A program made the translations under genes and the position numbers. The notes beneath the pieces are model-generated. The model searched no databases and had not been told where the DNA came from. It was given only the letters and a program-made list of their open reading frames with translations. DNA of 48,154 nt from Flavobacteriia bacterium. Its GTDB lineage: Bacteria; Bacteroidota; Bacteroidia; Flavobacteriales; Schleiferiaceae. The stretch covers positions 1 to 48,154 of the forward strand of contig JABXHW010000041.1 of the NCBI GenBank assembly GCA_013373425.1, in the 5' to 3' direction. The stretch's first letter is position 1. The number at the start of each line of letters is the position of its first letter. This document shows positions 7,642 to 15,558 of the stretch, in pieces.

Positions 7642-8687
7642 TCTGCTTCGAGTTCAGTTTTATTGGCAAGTTGTCCGCAGGCCGCGTCGATATCCTGTCC
7701 GCGACTTTGGCGTACTTTGGCAATTACGCCTACTTCGTCCAAAGCTTGAATATACGCATCCACTTTTTCTTGAGAGGCTTGGGTATAATCCCCGTTTTCA
7801 ATGGGGTTATATTGAATGATATTCACCTTCGAAGGCACTTTCTTTACAAAGCACACCAAAGCTTGAATTTCTTCCGGGGTGTCGTTCACACCTCTCCAAA
7901 CCACAAACTCAAATGTCACTTTACGCCCGGTATGCTTGTACCAATATTGAAGTGATTCCAGTAATTCATCAAGATGATTCTTAGAAGCAAGGGGCATGAT
8001 GCGTTCACGGGTGCTCTGAATAGCAGAGTGCAGCGATACGGCAAGGTTGAAACGGACGCCATCGTCTGCCAATTTCTTGATCAGCTTGGGAATGCCTACG
8101 GTACTCAAGGTGATACGACGAGCGGCCATACCTAGCCCTTCAGGAGAGGTGACTTTGTCTAGTGCCTCAATAACGTTCTTGTAGTTGAGCAAAGGTTCCC
8201 CCATGCCCATCATAACGATATTGGTCAATGGGCGGTCGAAGTACTTCTCTGCCTCTTGCTTGATGGCAACAACTTGATCGTAAATCTCGTCGGGGTTAAG
8301 GTTGCGCATGCGCTTCAAACTGGCTGTGGCGCAGAAGTCGCAATCCAAGCTGCAACCTACTTGTGAAGAGACACAAGCCGTTATGCGCTTTTCAGTAGGG
8401 ATAAGCACAGACTCAACGATTTTCCCATCGTGTAATCGGACGGCATTTTTGATGGTGCCATCCGTGCTGCGTTGCATTTGGTCTACTTCGATATGGTTGA
8501 TGGCGAAGTGCTGGTCGAGTTCTTCGCGGAGGTCTTTGGAGAGATTCGACATCTCATCAAACTTGATGTGCGATTTGTTCCACAGCCAGTCATACACCTG
8601 ATTTGCTCTGAATGCAGGGTGACCGTGTTCCGTAAACCATTCTCTCAACTCCTCACGGGAAAGTGCTCGGATGTCTTGTTTCGCCAT
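7638..8687 (-). CDS. rlmN: Dual-specificity RNA methyltransferase RlmN
   Basis: A radical SAM enzyme that methylates C2 of A2503 in 23S rRNA and A37 in some tRNAs. The radical SAM cluster motif C-x3-C-x2-C is at residues 112-119 (CSLDCDFC), followed by the family phrases MGMGEPLLNY and TLSTVGIPK. Start chosen at ATG 8687 (MAKQDIRALSREEL, 349 aa). The longer reading to 8795 would overlap the neighbouring lipoprotein and includes the promoter. The -7 element TACCTTTG (8692-8699) ends 4 nt before this ATG, suggesting a leaderless transcript. Confidence 0.96.
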   Translation of the reverse strand: MAKQDIRALSREELREWFTEHGHPAFRANQVYDWLWNKSHIKFDEMSNLSKDLREELDQHFAINHIEVDQMQRSTDGTIKNAVRLHDGKIVESVLIPTEKRITACVSSQVGCSLDCDFCATASLKRMRNLNPDEIYDQVVAIKQEAEKYFDRPLTNIVMMGMGEPLLNYKNVIEALDKVTSPEGLGMAARRITLSTVGIPKLIKKLADDGVRFNLAVSLHSAIQSTRERIMPLASKNHLDELLESLQYWYKHTGRKVTFEFVVWRGVNDTPEEIQALVCFVKKVPSKVNIIQYNPIENGDYTQASQEKVDAYIQALDEVGVIAKVRQSRGQDIDAACGQLANKTELEAE

Positions 8688-8691
8688 GCGG

Positions 8692-8699
8692 CAAAGGTA
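8692..8699 (-). promoter_or_regulatory. Putative -7 element of rlmN
   Basis: The minus strand reads TACCTTTG, matching TAnnTTTG of the Bacteroidota primary sigma factor. It is 4 nt from the rlmN ATG. No good -33 TTTG was found at the usual distance. Confidence 0.5.
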
Positions 8700-8746
8700 C
8701 AAAGAGTTAGATGTGAAGAAGGCGCTTTGCGAATATCCTTGTGCGT

Positions 8747-9199
8747 CTAACGGTATCCTTTCATCCCTGACCAAGTCTGACAGGTTCGTCCGCACATGAC
8801 ATACCGGCTTATGGCCACCATCCCCGGCTCACAAGTGCCAAACGCTTCTCCATAGTAGGTGCCTTCATAAAAGGATCCTCTAAAAGTTCCAGCAGTGTCG
8901 ATGTTGCATTCTACCGACCACTGGCCAGCAAGGGTGTCTGGAGCTACAGTAAATACAATGCAGCTGTCGCATGTTCCTTTAGAAAGGATCAAAGTGGCAT
9001 TATCATAAGCTACTCCAGTATATGTCCCCCATGTGACGCTGTCGATTTGATAGGGATATGAGATGGTTGTTGAGAAGAGTCCGGTATAGGTGCCTAGGTA
9101 TTCATTCCTGTAATCATTATTGTCGTCTACAGGTACAATATCATCCTTACAAGCAGTAAGTATGATAATGGATAAGAGGAAGAGTGCATGTGGCTTCAT
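8747..9199 (-). CDS. Lipoprotein of unknown function
   Basis: A 150-aa lipoprotein from ATG 9199 (MKPHALFLLSIIILTACKDD, lipobox L-T-A-C). The mature part is beta-rich with repeated Gly/Tyr/Thr phrases (YLGTYTGLFST, YEGTYYGEAFG) and five Cys, including CDSC, suggesting a small barrel or sandwich at the cell envelope. An upstream reading to 9316 lacks a signal and would run into the type IX cargo promoter region. The gene ends 59 bp before the rlmN start, with the rlmN promoter in the gap, so it is likely a separate transcript. Confidence 0.65.
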   Translation of the reverse strand: MKPHALFLLSIIILTACKDDIVPVDDNNDYRNEYLGTYTGLFSTTISYPYQIDSVTWGTYTGVAYDNATLILSKGTCDSCIVFTVAPDTLAGQWSVECNIDTAGTFRGSFYEGTYYGEAFGTCEPGMVAISRYVMCGRTCQTWSGMKGYR

Positions 9200-9322
9200 G
9201 AGAGAGTAGTTTGTTAGAAGGTACGGAGAATTAAAGATTGGTGGGCAACTTTTCTTTTTAAAATGCCGTAAGGACTCATAGAAGTAGGCGTCTACAGCGA
9301 CGGTCACCTTCAACAAAATGAC

Positions 9323-10270
9323 ATGAAAAAACTTCTACTTTCTCTTCTCGCATTGATGGCTGTTGATACAGCAGCTCAGGTTCCACGTGCTATCGTGGTG
9401 GAGCACTTCACCAATTCGAGATGTTCTATTTGTGCGAATCGCAATCCTTCGCTCTTCAGCAATTTGGACAACAACCCAAATGTGATGCACATCGCTTATC
9501 ACCCGTCTTCTCCCTACTCAACGTGCATTTTTAGTCAGCACAATTCTTCGGAGAACGACCTACGCACTAATTTTTATGGGATTTATGGAGGTACACCGCG
9601 CATCGTTATCAACGGCGATGTAACGAACAAGAACTTCGGGGATCAAACCCTCTTTGATAATTATCAGAATCAAACTTCGGCATTCGACATTCGAATGAGT
9701 CATACGGCCACAATGGACAGTGTCTTCATTCGTGTAGTCGTAGAAAAAGTTTCAAGTGGAGATAATCAGTACGCCTTAACCGTGGGTTTGGCAGAAGACA
9801 CCATCCACTACAATGCGCCAAATGGCGAAGACCTACACCGCAATGTATTCCGTGAGTTCGCCGTTCACAATCAAACTGAAACTGCAGCCAGTGTTGGCGA
9901 CTCAGTAGTTTACAATTATGCGCTTGAGCGACGTGGAGCGTGGAACGAGAATGCACTCTATGCATACACTCTTCTTCAAGATCCAACATCAGACGACTTG
10001 CTTCAAGCGAGTCGATCTAACAAACAGTCTAATTCAGTAGGCATGGGTGAAATGACTGCGGATAACTTCCGTGCCTATCCCATCCCAGCAAAGAGCACCG
10101 TCACCTTCGATAAATTCGTTCACTATCGCCTCATCGACCTATCGGGAAGAGTTTCCTTGGAAGGCTTCAGCGATCACATGGACGTTTCAAGCATCCCGAA
10201 CGGGATTTATCTGTTAAACGTAAACATCGAAGGCGTGCAAAGAACACTGCGTTTGCCCGTAGTGCATTGA
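9323..10270 (+). CDS. Secreted thioredoxin-like (Omp28-type) protein with type IX sorting domain
   Basis: A 315-aa exported protein. A signal peptide (MKKLLLSLLALMAVDTAAQ) is followed by VEHFTNSRCSICANRNP, with CxxC CSIC in a thioredoxin-like fold typical of Bacteroidota Omp28-like proteins, and then GGTPRIVINGD as the cis-Pro-like segment. The C-terminus (about residues 245-315, FRAYPIPAKSTVTFDK to VQRTLRLPVVH) is a type A sorting domain with the central SSIPNGIYLLNV. It should be delivered to the surface or medium by the type IX system. Its role as a thiol exchanger is inferred from CSIC. A strong terminator follows. Confidence 0.85.
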   Translation: MKKLLLSLLALMAVDTAAQVPRAIVVEHFTNSRCSICANRNPSLFSNLDNNPNVMHIAYHPSSPYSTCIFSQHNSSENDLRTNFYGIYGGTPRIVINGDVTNKNFGDQTLFDNYQNQTSAFDIRMSHTATMDSVFIRVVVEKVSSGDNQYALTVGLAEDTIHYNAPNGEDLHRNVFREFAVHNQTETAASVGDSVVYNYALERRGAWNENALYAYTLLQDPTSDDLLQASRSNKQSNSVGMGEMTADNFRAYPIPAKSTVTFDKFVHYRLIDLSGRVSLEGFSDHMDVSSIPNGIYLLNVNIEGVQRTLRLPVVH

Positions 10271-10296
10271 TTCGCGAGAATTGAGAGAGAGAGAGG

Positions 10297-10326
10297 AACC
10301 TCGGCAGAAATGTCGGGGTTTTTTTG
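10297..10326 (+). terminator. Rho-independent terminator of the Omp28-like gene
   Basis: Positions 10297-10320 fold into a complete 10-bp stem with a GAAA tetraloop (AACCTCGGCA, GAAA, TGTCGGGGTT; two G-T pairs), then a run of T to 10326. The octamer array begins directly after the T run. Confidence 0.9.
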
Positions 10327-10328
10327 TG

Positions 10329-10400
10329 TGTGGACGGGCGGACGTGTGGACGTAGGGAGGTGCGGAAGTACGGAAGCGTTGAGGTATAGGTAGTGGACAG
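10329..10400 (+). repeat. Degenerate octamer array A (G-rich on plus strand)
   Basis: Consecutive octamers starting at 10329 read GTGTGGAC, GGGCGGAC, GTGTGGAC, GTAGGGAG, GTGCGGAA, GTACGGAA, GCGTTGAG, with weaker units to 10400. GG or GGA recurs every 8 nt with substitutions but no length change. It follows the terminator T run at once. No plausible ORF is present. Confidence 0.75.
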
Positions 10401-10416
10401 TTCAAGTTCCATCCAC

Positions 10417-10454
10417 TAGCTCACAAGGTCACCAGCTAATCAGTTCACCTGGAA
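10417..10454. repeat. 38-bp repeat copy 1, itself built of octamers
   Basis: Units AGCTCACA, AGGTCACC, AGCTAATC, AGTTCACC (10418-10449). The 38-bp block matches 10602-10639 with four differences, all transitions. This suggests an older duplication of the block. Confidence 0.75.
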
Positions 10455-10457
10455 TTT

Positions 10458-10494
10458 ACCCACATCCGCACGCCCCTACGTACCTACCTCCACT
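10458..10494 (-). repeat. Octamer array C (G-rich on minus strand, after the queA terminator)
   Basis: On the minus strand, directly after the T run of the queA terminator, GG recurs about every 8 nt (GTGGAGGT, AGGTACGT, AGGGGCGT, GCGGATGT). The strand bias therefore follows queA transcription, opposite to array A. Confidence 0.65.
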
Positions 10495-10518
10495 AAAAAA
10501 CCCCCACCGATTTCTCGG
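10495..10518 (-). terminator. Rho-independent terminator of queA
   Basis: On the minus strand CCCC and CCGA on one side pair with TCGG and GGGG on the other around a TTTC/GAAA loop, with one internal mismatch. A run of T (complement of the A run at 10495-10500) follows. It lies about 140 bp beyond the queA stop, so the 3' untranslated region contains the second repeat block. Confidence 0.75.
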
Positions 10519-10536
10519 CAGGGGTAGAAGATTCTA

Positions 10537-10650
10537 GTGCGGAAGTGTGGAGGTGTTGAAGTGCGGAAGTATGTTTAGAAGGCAGGTCTCCTACCACATA
10601 TTAGCTCACAAGGTCACTAGCTAACCAGCTCACCTAGAACTCATCCACGT
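10537..10650. repeat. Octamer arrays D and E, second copy of the repeat block
   Basis: Units GTGCGGAA, GTGTGGAG, GTGTTGAA, GTGCGGAA, GTATGTTT (10537-10576) repeat the array A pattern. AGCTCACA, AGGTCACT, AGCTAACC, AGCTCACC (10603-10634) repeat the 38-bp block. So the order A then 38-bp block occurs twice, 185 bp apart for the 38-bp part, with the queA terminator between the copies. The whole gap 10271-10656 contains no gene. Confidence 0.7.
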
Positions 10651-10656
10651 CCCTAC

Positions 10657-11712
10657 TTAAATCACCATAATCGCGTCGCCGTAACAAAGGAACTTATAGC
10701 CCTCTTTGATGGCCACGTCGTACGCGTGCATTGTGAGTTCGTGACCCGCAAATGCAGAGGTCATCATCAACAATGTGCTTTGTGGTGGGTGGAAGTTTGT
10801 AATCAAGCTGTTCCCTACCTGGAAGTCGAATGGAGGGAATATGAATCGATTGGTCCATCCTTCATACGCCTTCAACTTACCGTCGGTGGTTACGCTTGAC
10901 TCCATCGCGCGCATTACAGTAGTGCCAACAGCACAAATGCGTTTCTTGCCTTCGATGGCCTTGTTTACCTTCTCAACCGTGTCATCGTAAATCCAGTATT
11001 GCTCGCTGTCCATTTTGTGCTTGCTGAGGTCTTCTACCTCAACTGGACGGAACGTACCAAGACCTACGTGCAAGGTCAATTCAGGAAACTCAATGCCTTT
11101 GATTTCCAAACGCTTCATCAACTGCTTGGAGAAGTGAAGTCCAGCTACTGGAGCAGCAACTGCACCTTCTACACTCGCAAAAATCGACTGGTAGCGCTCA
11201 GCGTCTTCTGGACGAGGCTCACGATCGATGTACTTTGGAAGCGGAGTTTCACCCAACTCGTTGAGCTTTGCGCGGAACTCGTCGTAGCTACCGTCGTAAA
11301 GGAAACGAAGGGTACGGCCACGGCTTGTTGTATTGTCGATTACCTCAGCTACCAAGCTGTCGTCTTCACCGAAGTACAGCTTGTTGCCAATTCTAATCTT
11401 GCGTGCAGGATCTACGAGAACGTCCCACAATCTTGATTCGGAGTTCAATTCGCGAAGGAGGAATACCTCGATGCGCGCTCCAGTTTTTTCCTTGTTACCC
11501 CATAGACGAGCAGGAAATACTTTGGTGTTGTTGAGCACCATGGCATCGCCATCGTCGAAGTAATCAATAATCTCGTTGAATTTTTTGTGCTCGATTTCAC
11601 CGGTATCTCTGTGGACTACCATCAATCGTGAATCGTCACGGTGCACAGGAGGCTCCTGCGCAATGAGCTCTTTGGGAAGCTCATAACTGAAGTTCGATAA
11701 CTTCATTTTCAT
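10657..11712 (-). CDS. queA: S-adenosylmethionine:tRNA ribosyltransferase-isomerase
   Basis: Transfers and isomerises the ribosyl group of SAM onto preQ1 in tRNA to form epoxyqueuosine, in the cytoplasm. The 351-aa length is normal. Family phrases are present: [12 protein letters not shown] at the N-terminus, [49 protein letters not shown] and [14 protein letters not shown]. Two starts are possible (ATG 11712 or ATG 11706, [10 protein letters not shown]). It appears monocistronic and ends in a terminator beyond a repeat-containing tail. Confidence 0.97.
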   Translation of the reverse strand: MKMKLSNFSYELPKELIAQEPPVHRDDSRLMVVHRDTGEIEHKKFNEIIDYFDDGDAMVLNNTKVFPARLWGNKEKTGARIEVFLLRELNSESRLWDVLVDPARKIRIGNKLYFGEDDSLVAEVIDNTTSRGRTLRFLYDGSYDEFRAKLNELGETPLPKYIDREPRPEDAERYQSIFASVEGAVAAPVAGLHFSKQLMKRLEIKGIEFPELTLHVGLGTFRPVEVEDLSKHKMDSEQYWIYDDTVEKVNKAIEGKKRICAVGTTVMRAMESSVTTDGKLKAYEGWTNRFIFPPFDFQVGNSLITNFHPPQSTLLMMTSAFAGHELTMHAYDVAIKEGYKFLCYGDAIMVI

Positions 11713-11877
11713 AGCTTACGGGCTTTGAAAGTGGAACAAAAAAGAACGGCGAATATAGGAATTATTCTCTTGCCATTCTGGAATCATACGTAGTCGGCAA
11801 TCATTTTGAAAAATCCACAACCGCTTGAACATTAGGAAGTGTTTATTGGTTCTCAGTATATTGAAGTGTGATTTGAA

Positions 11878-12618
11878 ATGACAAGGATTATGATGCAGGT
11901 CAACTTACCCACCGCCCTCAAGAAAATCAGAAGAAAGTCGAAGGATTACAGAGAGGTAGATATCCTCGAAGCATATCGCGAAATGATTGCGCAGGACGGA
12001 CAAATGGAAGGTGAATTGAAGAGCGCTCTATCATCTGTGCCTTCTGGAGAAGCCCCTCGGCTGGATGCTTCTCAACTCGATGAAGAACACGTGTTTCACC
12101 TGGCCCACATCAAGGAGTTGGCAACTACTTACCGACTTCGCTTCCTGGATGCACATCTCTTCAAAGGAGAGATTCCAGATGAGGCATTGTCGAAATTGAA
12201 AGCCGTACAACGCCGTCAATCCAAAGATCTGACACACTTCAAAATCATGGCTCCTGCAGAGCTTTTCAAACTTTCTTATCAAGATAAAGATCCAATGCTC
12301 TTCGTGCCGATTGGCAAGAATCTCTATTACCTCGTTCACCAATGGGGAAACGATATGAGTATGTGGAGAAAGTTGTTGGTCTACCCATTTAGAAATGTAG
12401 GCACGCTGATCCGCACCATGCTCATTGTAGCATTCGTTTTCCAAATGGCCATTCCAACAAGTATCATGAATGGTGGATTCGAAGGTCAATCGCTGACCAT
12501 CCGCATTTGGATGACTTTGCACACCTTCATCGCATTGGCTGGGATGATTGCACTCTTTGGATATCCGAGTTTGAAGAATTTCAACTCGGTTCTCTGGAAC
12601 AGTAAATACTCGGATTAA
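11878..12618 (+). CDS. Conserved-looking membrane protein of unknown function
   Basis: 246 aa. The first ~165 residues are soluble and charged, rich in Lys/Arg and Glu. Two hydrophobic segments follow, about residues 179-197 (TLIRTMLIVAFVFQMAIP) and 211-228 (IWMTLHTFIALAGMIALFGY), and a short tail. There is no signal peptide, so the N-terminal domain is probably cytoplasmic. I do not recognise a family. ATG 11890 or 11893 are alternative starts. The stop overlaps the truB stop by 3 bp in convergent orientation, with no terminator between. Confidence 0.65.
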   Translation: MTRIMMQVNLPTALKKIRRKSKDYREVDILEAYREMIAQDGQMEGELKSALSSVPSGEAPRLDASQLDEEHVFHLAHIKELATTYRLRFLDAHLFKGEIPDEALSKLKAVQRRQSKDLTHFKIMAPAELFKLSYQDKDPMLFVPIGKNLYYLVHQWGNDMSMWRKLLVYPFRNVGTLIRTMLIVAFVFQMAIPTSIMNGGFEGQSLTIRIWMTLHTFIALAGMIALFGYPSLKNFNSVLWNSKYSD

Positions 12619-13319
12619 TCGGCCTGGCGAATCGCCTCGCAGATATCGTCGACTTGCAACGCGTCGGCCACATTCCAATCTCCGATTTCGGTTCTTCGAA
12701 GCTCTAGTAAGTAGGCGCCGCTATTTAACGCCTTACCGATGTCGTGCGCCAATGAGCGGATATACGTTCCCTTTCCACATTTCACGTCTATCGTGAGAAT
12801 GTCGTTTTCCAGCGAAAGTATGTCGATGCTATGAATGGTGATAGGCCGAGCGCTGACCTCTACTTCCTTTCCAGCTCTTGCCATTTCGTACAGACGCTTT
12901 CCATCTTTCTTCAAAGCCGAAAAAATCGGTGGTACTTGCTGAATCTCACCGATGAACTGCGGAAGAATATTTTCCACACTTTCCATTGTGATATGGTCGG
13001 TTGGGAATTGTTGATCCGGTTCCGATTCGGTATCGTAACTCGGGGTAGTTTCGCCTAATTTGATGGTAGCTACATAGCGTTTAGCTTGCCCCATCAGTTC
13101 GGGAATTGTCTTCGTTGCTCTGCCGATGCAAATGATGAGAAGTCCAGTGGCTCGTGGATCGAGTGTGCCCGCGTGACCAACTTTGAACTTTTTGATTTTG
13201 TGCTGTCTACGAATCGTCAGCTTGATCTTGTTCACTGCATCAAACGACGTCCAATCCAATGGTTTATCTACCGGAAGGACCTTTCCTTCGCGCATACCTT
13301 CGAGCGACCAATCCGACAT
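12615..13319 (-). CDS. truB: tRNA pseudouridine(55) synthase TruB
   Basis: Makes pseudouridine 55 in the T loop of tRNAs. 234 aa from ATG 13319 (MSDWSLEGMREGKVLPVDKP). The catalytic Asp is D54 in GHAGTLDPRATG, and KGTYIRSLAHDIG is the conserved later motif. The longer reading to 13370 would overlap uppP by more than 50 bp; the chosen ATG overlaps the uppP stop as TAATG, indicating coupling. Last gene of the ftsX-DUF3098-uppP-truB cluster. Confidence 0.96.
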   Translation of the reverse strand: MSDWSLEGMREGKVLPVDKPLDWTSFDAVNKIKLTIRRQHKIKKFKVGHAGTLDPRATGLLIICIGRATKTIPELMGQAKRYVATIKLGETTPSYDTESEPDQQFPTDHITMESVENILPQFIGEIQQVPPIFSALKKDGKRLYEMARAGKEVEVSARPITIHSIDILSLENDILTIDVKCGKGTYIRSLAHDIGKALNSGAYLLELRRTEIGDWNVADALQVDDICEAIRQAD

Positions 13320-14125
13320 TAGAAATTGAAGTAAACAGACCCAAGGGCGATAAGGCCTGCGATGAAGCAATAGATGGCGAAGTACGTGAGCTTAGCTCTT
13401 TTCACGAGAGCAATCATCCACTTACAAGCGAACAGACCCACCACGAAAGCTGCGATAAATCCGGCGATAAGCGATACCTGAGAAGTTTCAGCAACTACAA
13501 TATCACCGCTGAAAATGTCCTTTAAATCGATGAGCATTTTGCCCAAAATGAGCGGCACAACCATCAAGAATGAGAAACGAGCCGCTTTATCGCGATCGAT
13601 TCCCAAAAGCACAGAGGTGCTAATTGTCGCCCCTGACCTTGAAACGCCTGGAGCGATTGCAATCGCCTGAGCAACTCCAATTACAATTGCTTCAAATCCA
13701 GAAACTTTTTTGTGCGTCTTTTTGGCTCTGTCGGCCAAGACCAGAAGAAGGCTGGTCACAATAAGCATCAACCCAACTAATGTCAGGTTTGTTTCAAAAA
13801 TGCCATCAATTTGATCTTCGAAAAAGAGGCCGACGATAGCAGCTGGAATCATGGAAAGGACGATGAATAGTGCAAACTTCGTTTCATCATTCCACTTGAA
13901 CGCTAGGAGTCCTTTGAAAATACCAGCGATGTCTTTTCTGAAAATAACGATGGTGGAAAGTGCCGTTGCGCCGTGAAGAAAGACCAAGAAGAGCTTGTTA
14001 TCTTCTGGGTTCAATTCCCCTTCCATGAGTGCTTCCGCAAGAATAAAGTGACCGCTTGAGCTCACCGGAAGGAACTCCGTTAAGCCTTGAACGATACCAA
14101 GGATGATGGCCTCTAAAATGCCCAT
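13319..14125 (-). CDS. uppP: Undecaprenyl-diphosphatase
   Basis: Integral membrane enzyme that recycles undecaprenyl diphosphate for cell wall synthesis and can confer bacitracin resistance. The 268-aa protein carries both family motifs: QGLTEFLPVSSSGH (residues 13-26, catalytic Glu17) and PGVSRSG (159-165). About eight hydrophobic segments are seen. It overlaps truB (TAATG) and follows the DUF3098 gene by 21 bp. Confidence 0.96.
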   Translation of the reverse strand: MGILEAIILGIVQGLTEFLPVSSSGHFILAEALMEGELNPEDNKLFLVFLHGATALSTIVIFRKDIAGIFKGLLAFKWNDETKFALFIVLSMIPAAIVGLFFEDQIDGIFETNLTLVGLMLIVTSLLLVLADRAKKTHKKVSGFEAIVIGVAQAIAIAPGVSRSGATISTSVLLGIDRDKAARFSFLMVVPLILGKMLIDLKDIFSGDIVVAETSQVSLIAGFIAAFVVGLFACKWMIALVKRAKLTYFAIYCFIAGLIALGSVYFNF

Positions 14126-14146
14126 TTAAGTGCAGTTAGTGTGATA

Positions 14147-14401
14147 CTAGTTGTCTTGCTCTGCAGCTTCACGTACCGACTTTGGGTGGTACATGATGGC
14201 GAAAATTTCAACCACAAATCCCAAAACGAGAAGGATAGGAGCAACGCCAATTCTCTGTTTGCTAAAGATCTCTTCGTTGAATACAGCAGGATCGTCTGAA
14301 CCACCGCCAATCATCAAGATATAACCCAATGCAATGAGGGCTAGACCCACGAAAAGGAGGATGTAATTAATTCGACCAAACAGGAAAGTTGCCGTCTTCA
14401 T
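14147..14401 (-). CDS. DUF3098 family small membrane protein
   Basis: 84 aa with two hydrophobic segments (about residues 11-31 and 51-70), with the phrase FGRINYILLFVGLALIALGYILMIGGG that is typical of DUF3098 in Bacteroidota. The function is unknown. It sits 3 bp after ftsX and before uppP, a conserved order in the phylum, which suggests a link to division or envelope synthesis. Confidence 0.88.
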   Translation of the reverse strand: MKTATFLFGRINYILLFVGLALIALGYILMIGGGSDDPAVFNEEIFSKQRIGVAPILLVLGFVVEIFAIMYHPKSVREAAEQDN

Positions 14402-14404
14402 AAC

Positions 14405-15286
14405 TCAATAATATAATTCGTCAGTTTTCAATTTGAGGTAGCGCTTCACAGCTACAAATGTGCAGCTCCACGCCAGGAAGGTGCCAAATAAAATGATGGC
14501 TCCGCTAATCATCAACATGAGTTCCATGTCGATAGTAAGTTCTTCTGTAGTAAATCCTTTGCTATTGGAATAGTACGCCATGCCGGTCAAGATAGCCGAG
14601 GCGATTAAGCCACCCACTGCTCCGAGAACAGCGCTTTGCTTCATGAAAGGACGTTGAATAAAGGTCTTTGTTGCGCCTACCAATTGCATTGTCTTGATGG
14701 TAAATCGCTTGGAGTAAATCGATAGACGTATGCTGGAGTTGATCAGTGCAATGGAGATAAAGATCATCACAATCCATACAATCAAGGTGATGGTGCCATA
14801 GCGTTTCACGAATGCGTTTACGCTATCCAATACATTTGGATCGTAGGCGATATCAGAAACTACACCGCTTTCGAGAAGTTCATTTTTGAAGCTCTCCACG
14901 TCGTTGGTGTTAACGAAGTTGTACTTCATGCGGATTTCGATGGCATCGCTCAATGGGTTGTAGCCGAGGAAATCCACGAAGTCTTCTCCGAGTGTTTCCT
15001 GAAATTCATTCGCCGCTTCTTCTTTAGTGATGAACTCGGTTGAGATTACCTGATCGGATAAATCGAGTTGCTTTTGAAATTGACGAACATCTGCTTCTGG
15101 AGCATCGTTTTTCAACATCACGGTGAAGGCATATTCTTCGAGGAGTTTCTTGGTGATGTCATCGAGTTTCAAACCCATAACACCCACAGCTCCAAGCATA
15201 AGCAGAACCGCTGTGATGCTCATCACAACGGAGAGATAAGAAGAGCGCAATCGGCTCTTGTGGAATTTCTCTTCTGTTTTCACCAT
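14405..15286 (-). CDS. ftsX: Cell division protein FtsX
   Basis: Permease-like subunit of the FtsEX complex that couples ATP hydrolysis to activation of cell wall hydrolases at the septum. 293 aa: one N-terminal membrane segment (about residues 19-40), an extracytoplasmic domain (about 41-165) and three C-terminal segments with an FtsX core (IRLSIYSKRFTIKTMQLVGATKTFIQRPF). ftsE is not adjacent and must lie elsewhere. It is the first gene of the four-gene cluster. Confidence 0.94.
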   Translation of the reverse strand: MVKTEEKFHKSRLRSSYLSVVMSITAVLLMLGAVGVMGLKLDDITKKLLEEYAFTVMLKNDAPEADVRQFQKQLDLSDQVISTEFITKEEAANEFQETLGEDFVDFLGYNPLSDAIEIRMKYNFVNTNDVESFKNELLESGVVSDIAYDPNVLDSVNAFVKRYGTITLIVWIVMIFISIALINSSIRLSIYSKRFTIKTMQLVGATKTFIQRPFMKQSAVLGAVGGLIASAILTGMAYYSNSKGFTTEELTIDMELMLMISGAIILFGTFLAWSCTFVAVKRYLKLKTDELYY

Positions 15287-15295
15287 ATCGACGGC

Positions 15296-15308
15296 TAATG
15301 TACGGAAT
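15296..15308 (-). promoter_or_regulatory. Shared 13-bp motif upstream of ftsX
   Basis: The minus strand reads ATTCCGTACATTA, ending 9 bp before the ftsX start. The identical 13-mer occurs at 27273-27285 upstream of the sigma-54 regulator gene. It contains TACATTA, which resembles a -7 element. Function is inferred from position only. Confidence 0.35.
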
Positions 15309-15363
15309 GGTATCCTAAGGGTGAATGTAAGGGAAAGTTAAATTGAGGTCGCTTTTTGTAGGA

Positions 15364-15383
15364 AGATTCGAGCTGTCGAATCT
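15364..15383. other. Perfect 8-bp inverted repeat upstream of mrp
   Basis: AGATTCGA, GCTG loop, TCGAATCT forms a perfect 8-bp hairpin or operator-like palindrome. A second palindrome AGGGTT-TT-AACCCT lies at 15447-15460. Neither is followed by a T run, so terminators are unlikely. They lie in the 272-bp gap between the divergent ftsX and mrp genes and could be binding sites. Confidence 0.5.
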
Positions 15384-15526
15384 ACTTTGGCAATCGTAAA
15401 ATGACTTCAAGAACAAATCTGTTCCTCACAGGTTGAACTTTTTAAAAGGGTTTTAACCCTGATAGACCCGCTCGATATATGGGGTCTCGAAAGGGGCCGT
15501 GATGTCTGAGTCTGAGGTCTATTTCA

Positions 15527-15534
15527 TACCTTTG
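15527..15534 (+). promoter_or_regulatory. Putative -7 element of the mrp operon
   Basis: TACCTTTG matches TAnnTTTG and is followed by a 24-nt leader to the mrp ATG at 15559. No clear -33 TTTG is seen at the usual spacing. Confidence 0.5.
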
Positions 15535-15558
15535 CGTAACTATATTTGAAGCACATCA

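Noticed and set aside
13989-14030. tRNA-like GGGTTCAATTCC sequence
   Set aside because: It lies inside uppP on the antisense side, with no matching acceptor, D or anticodon arms.
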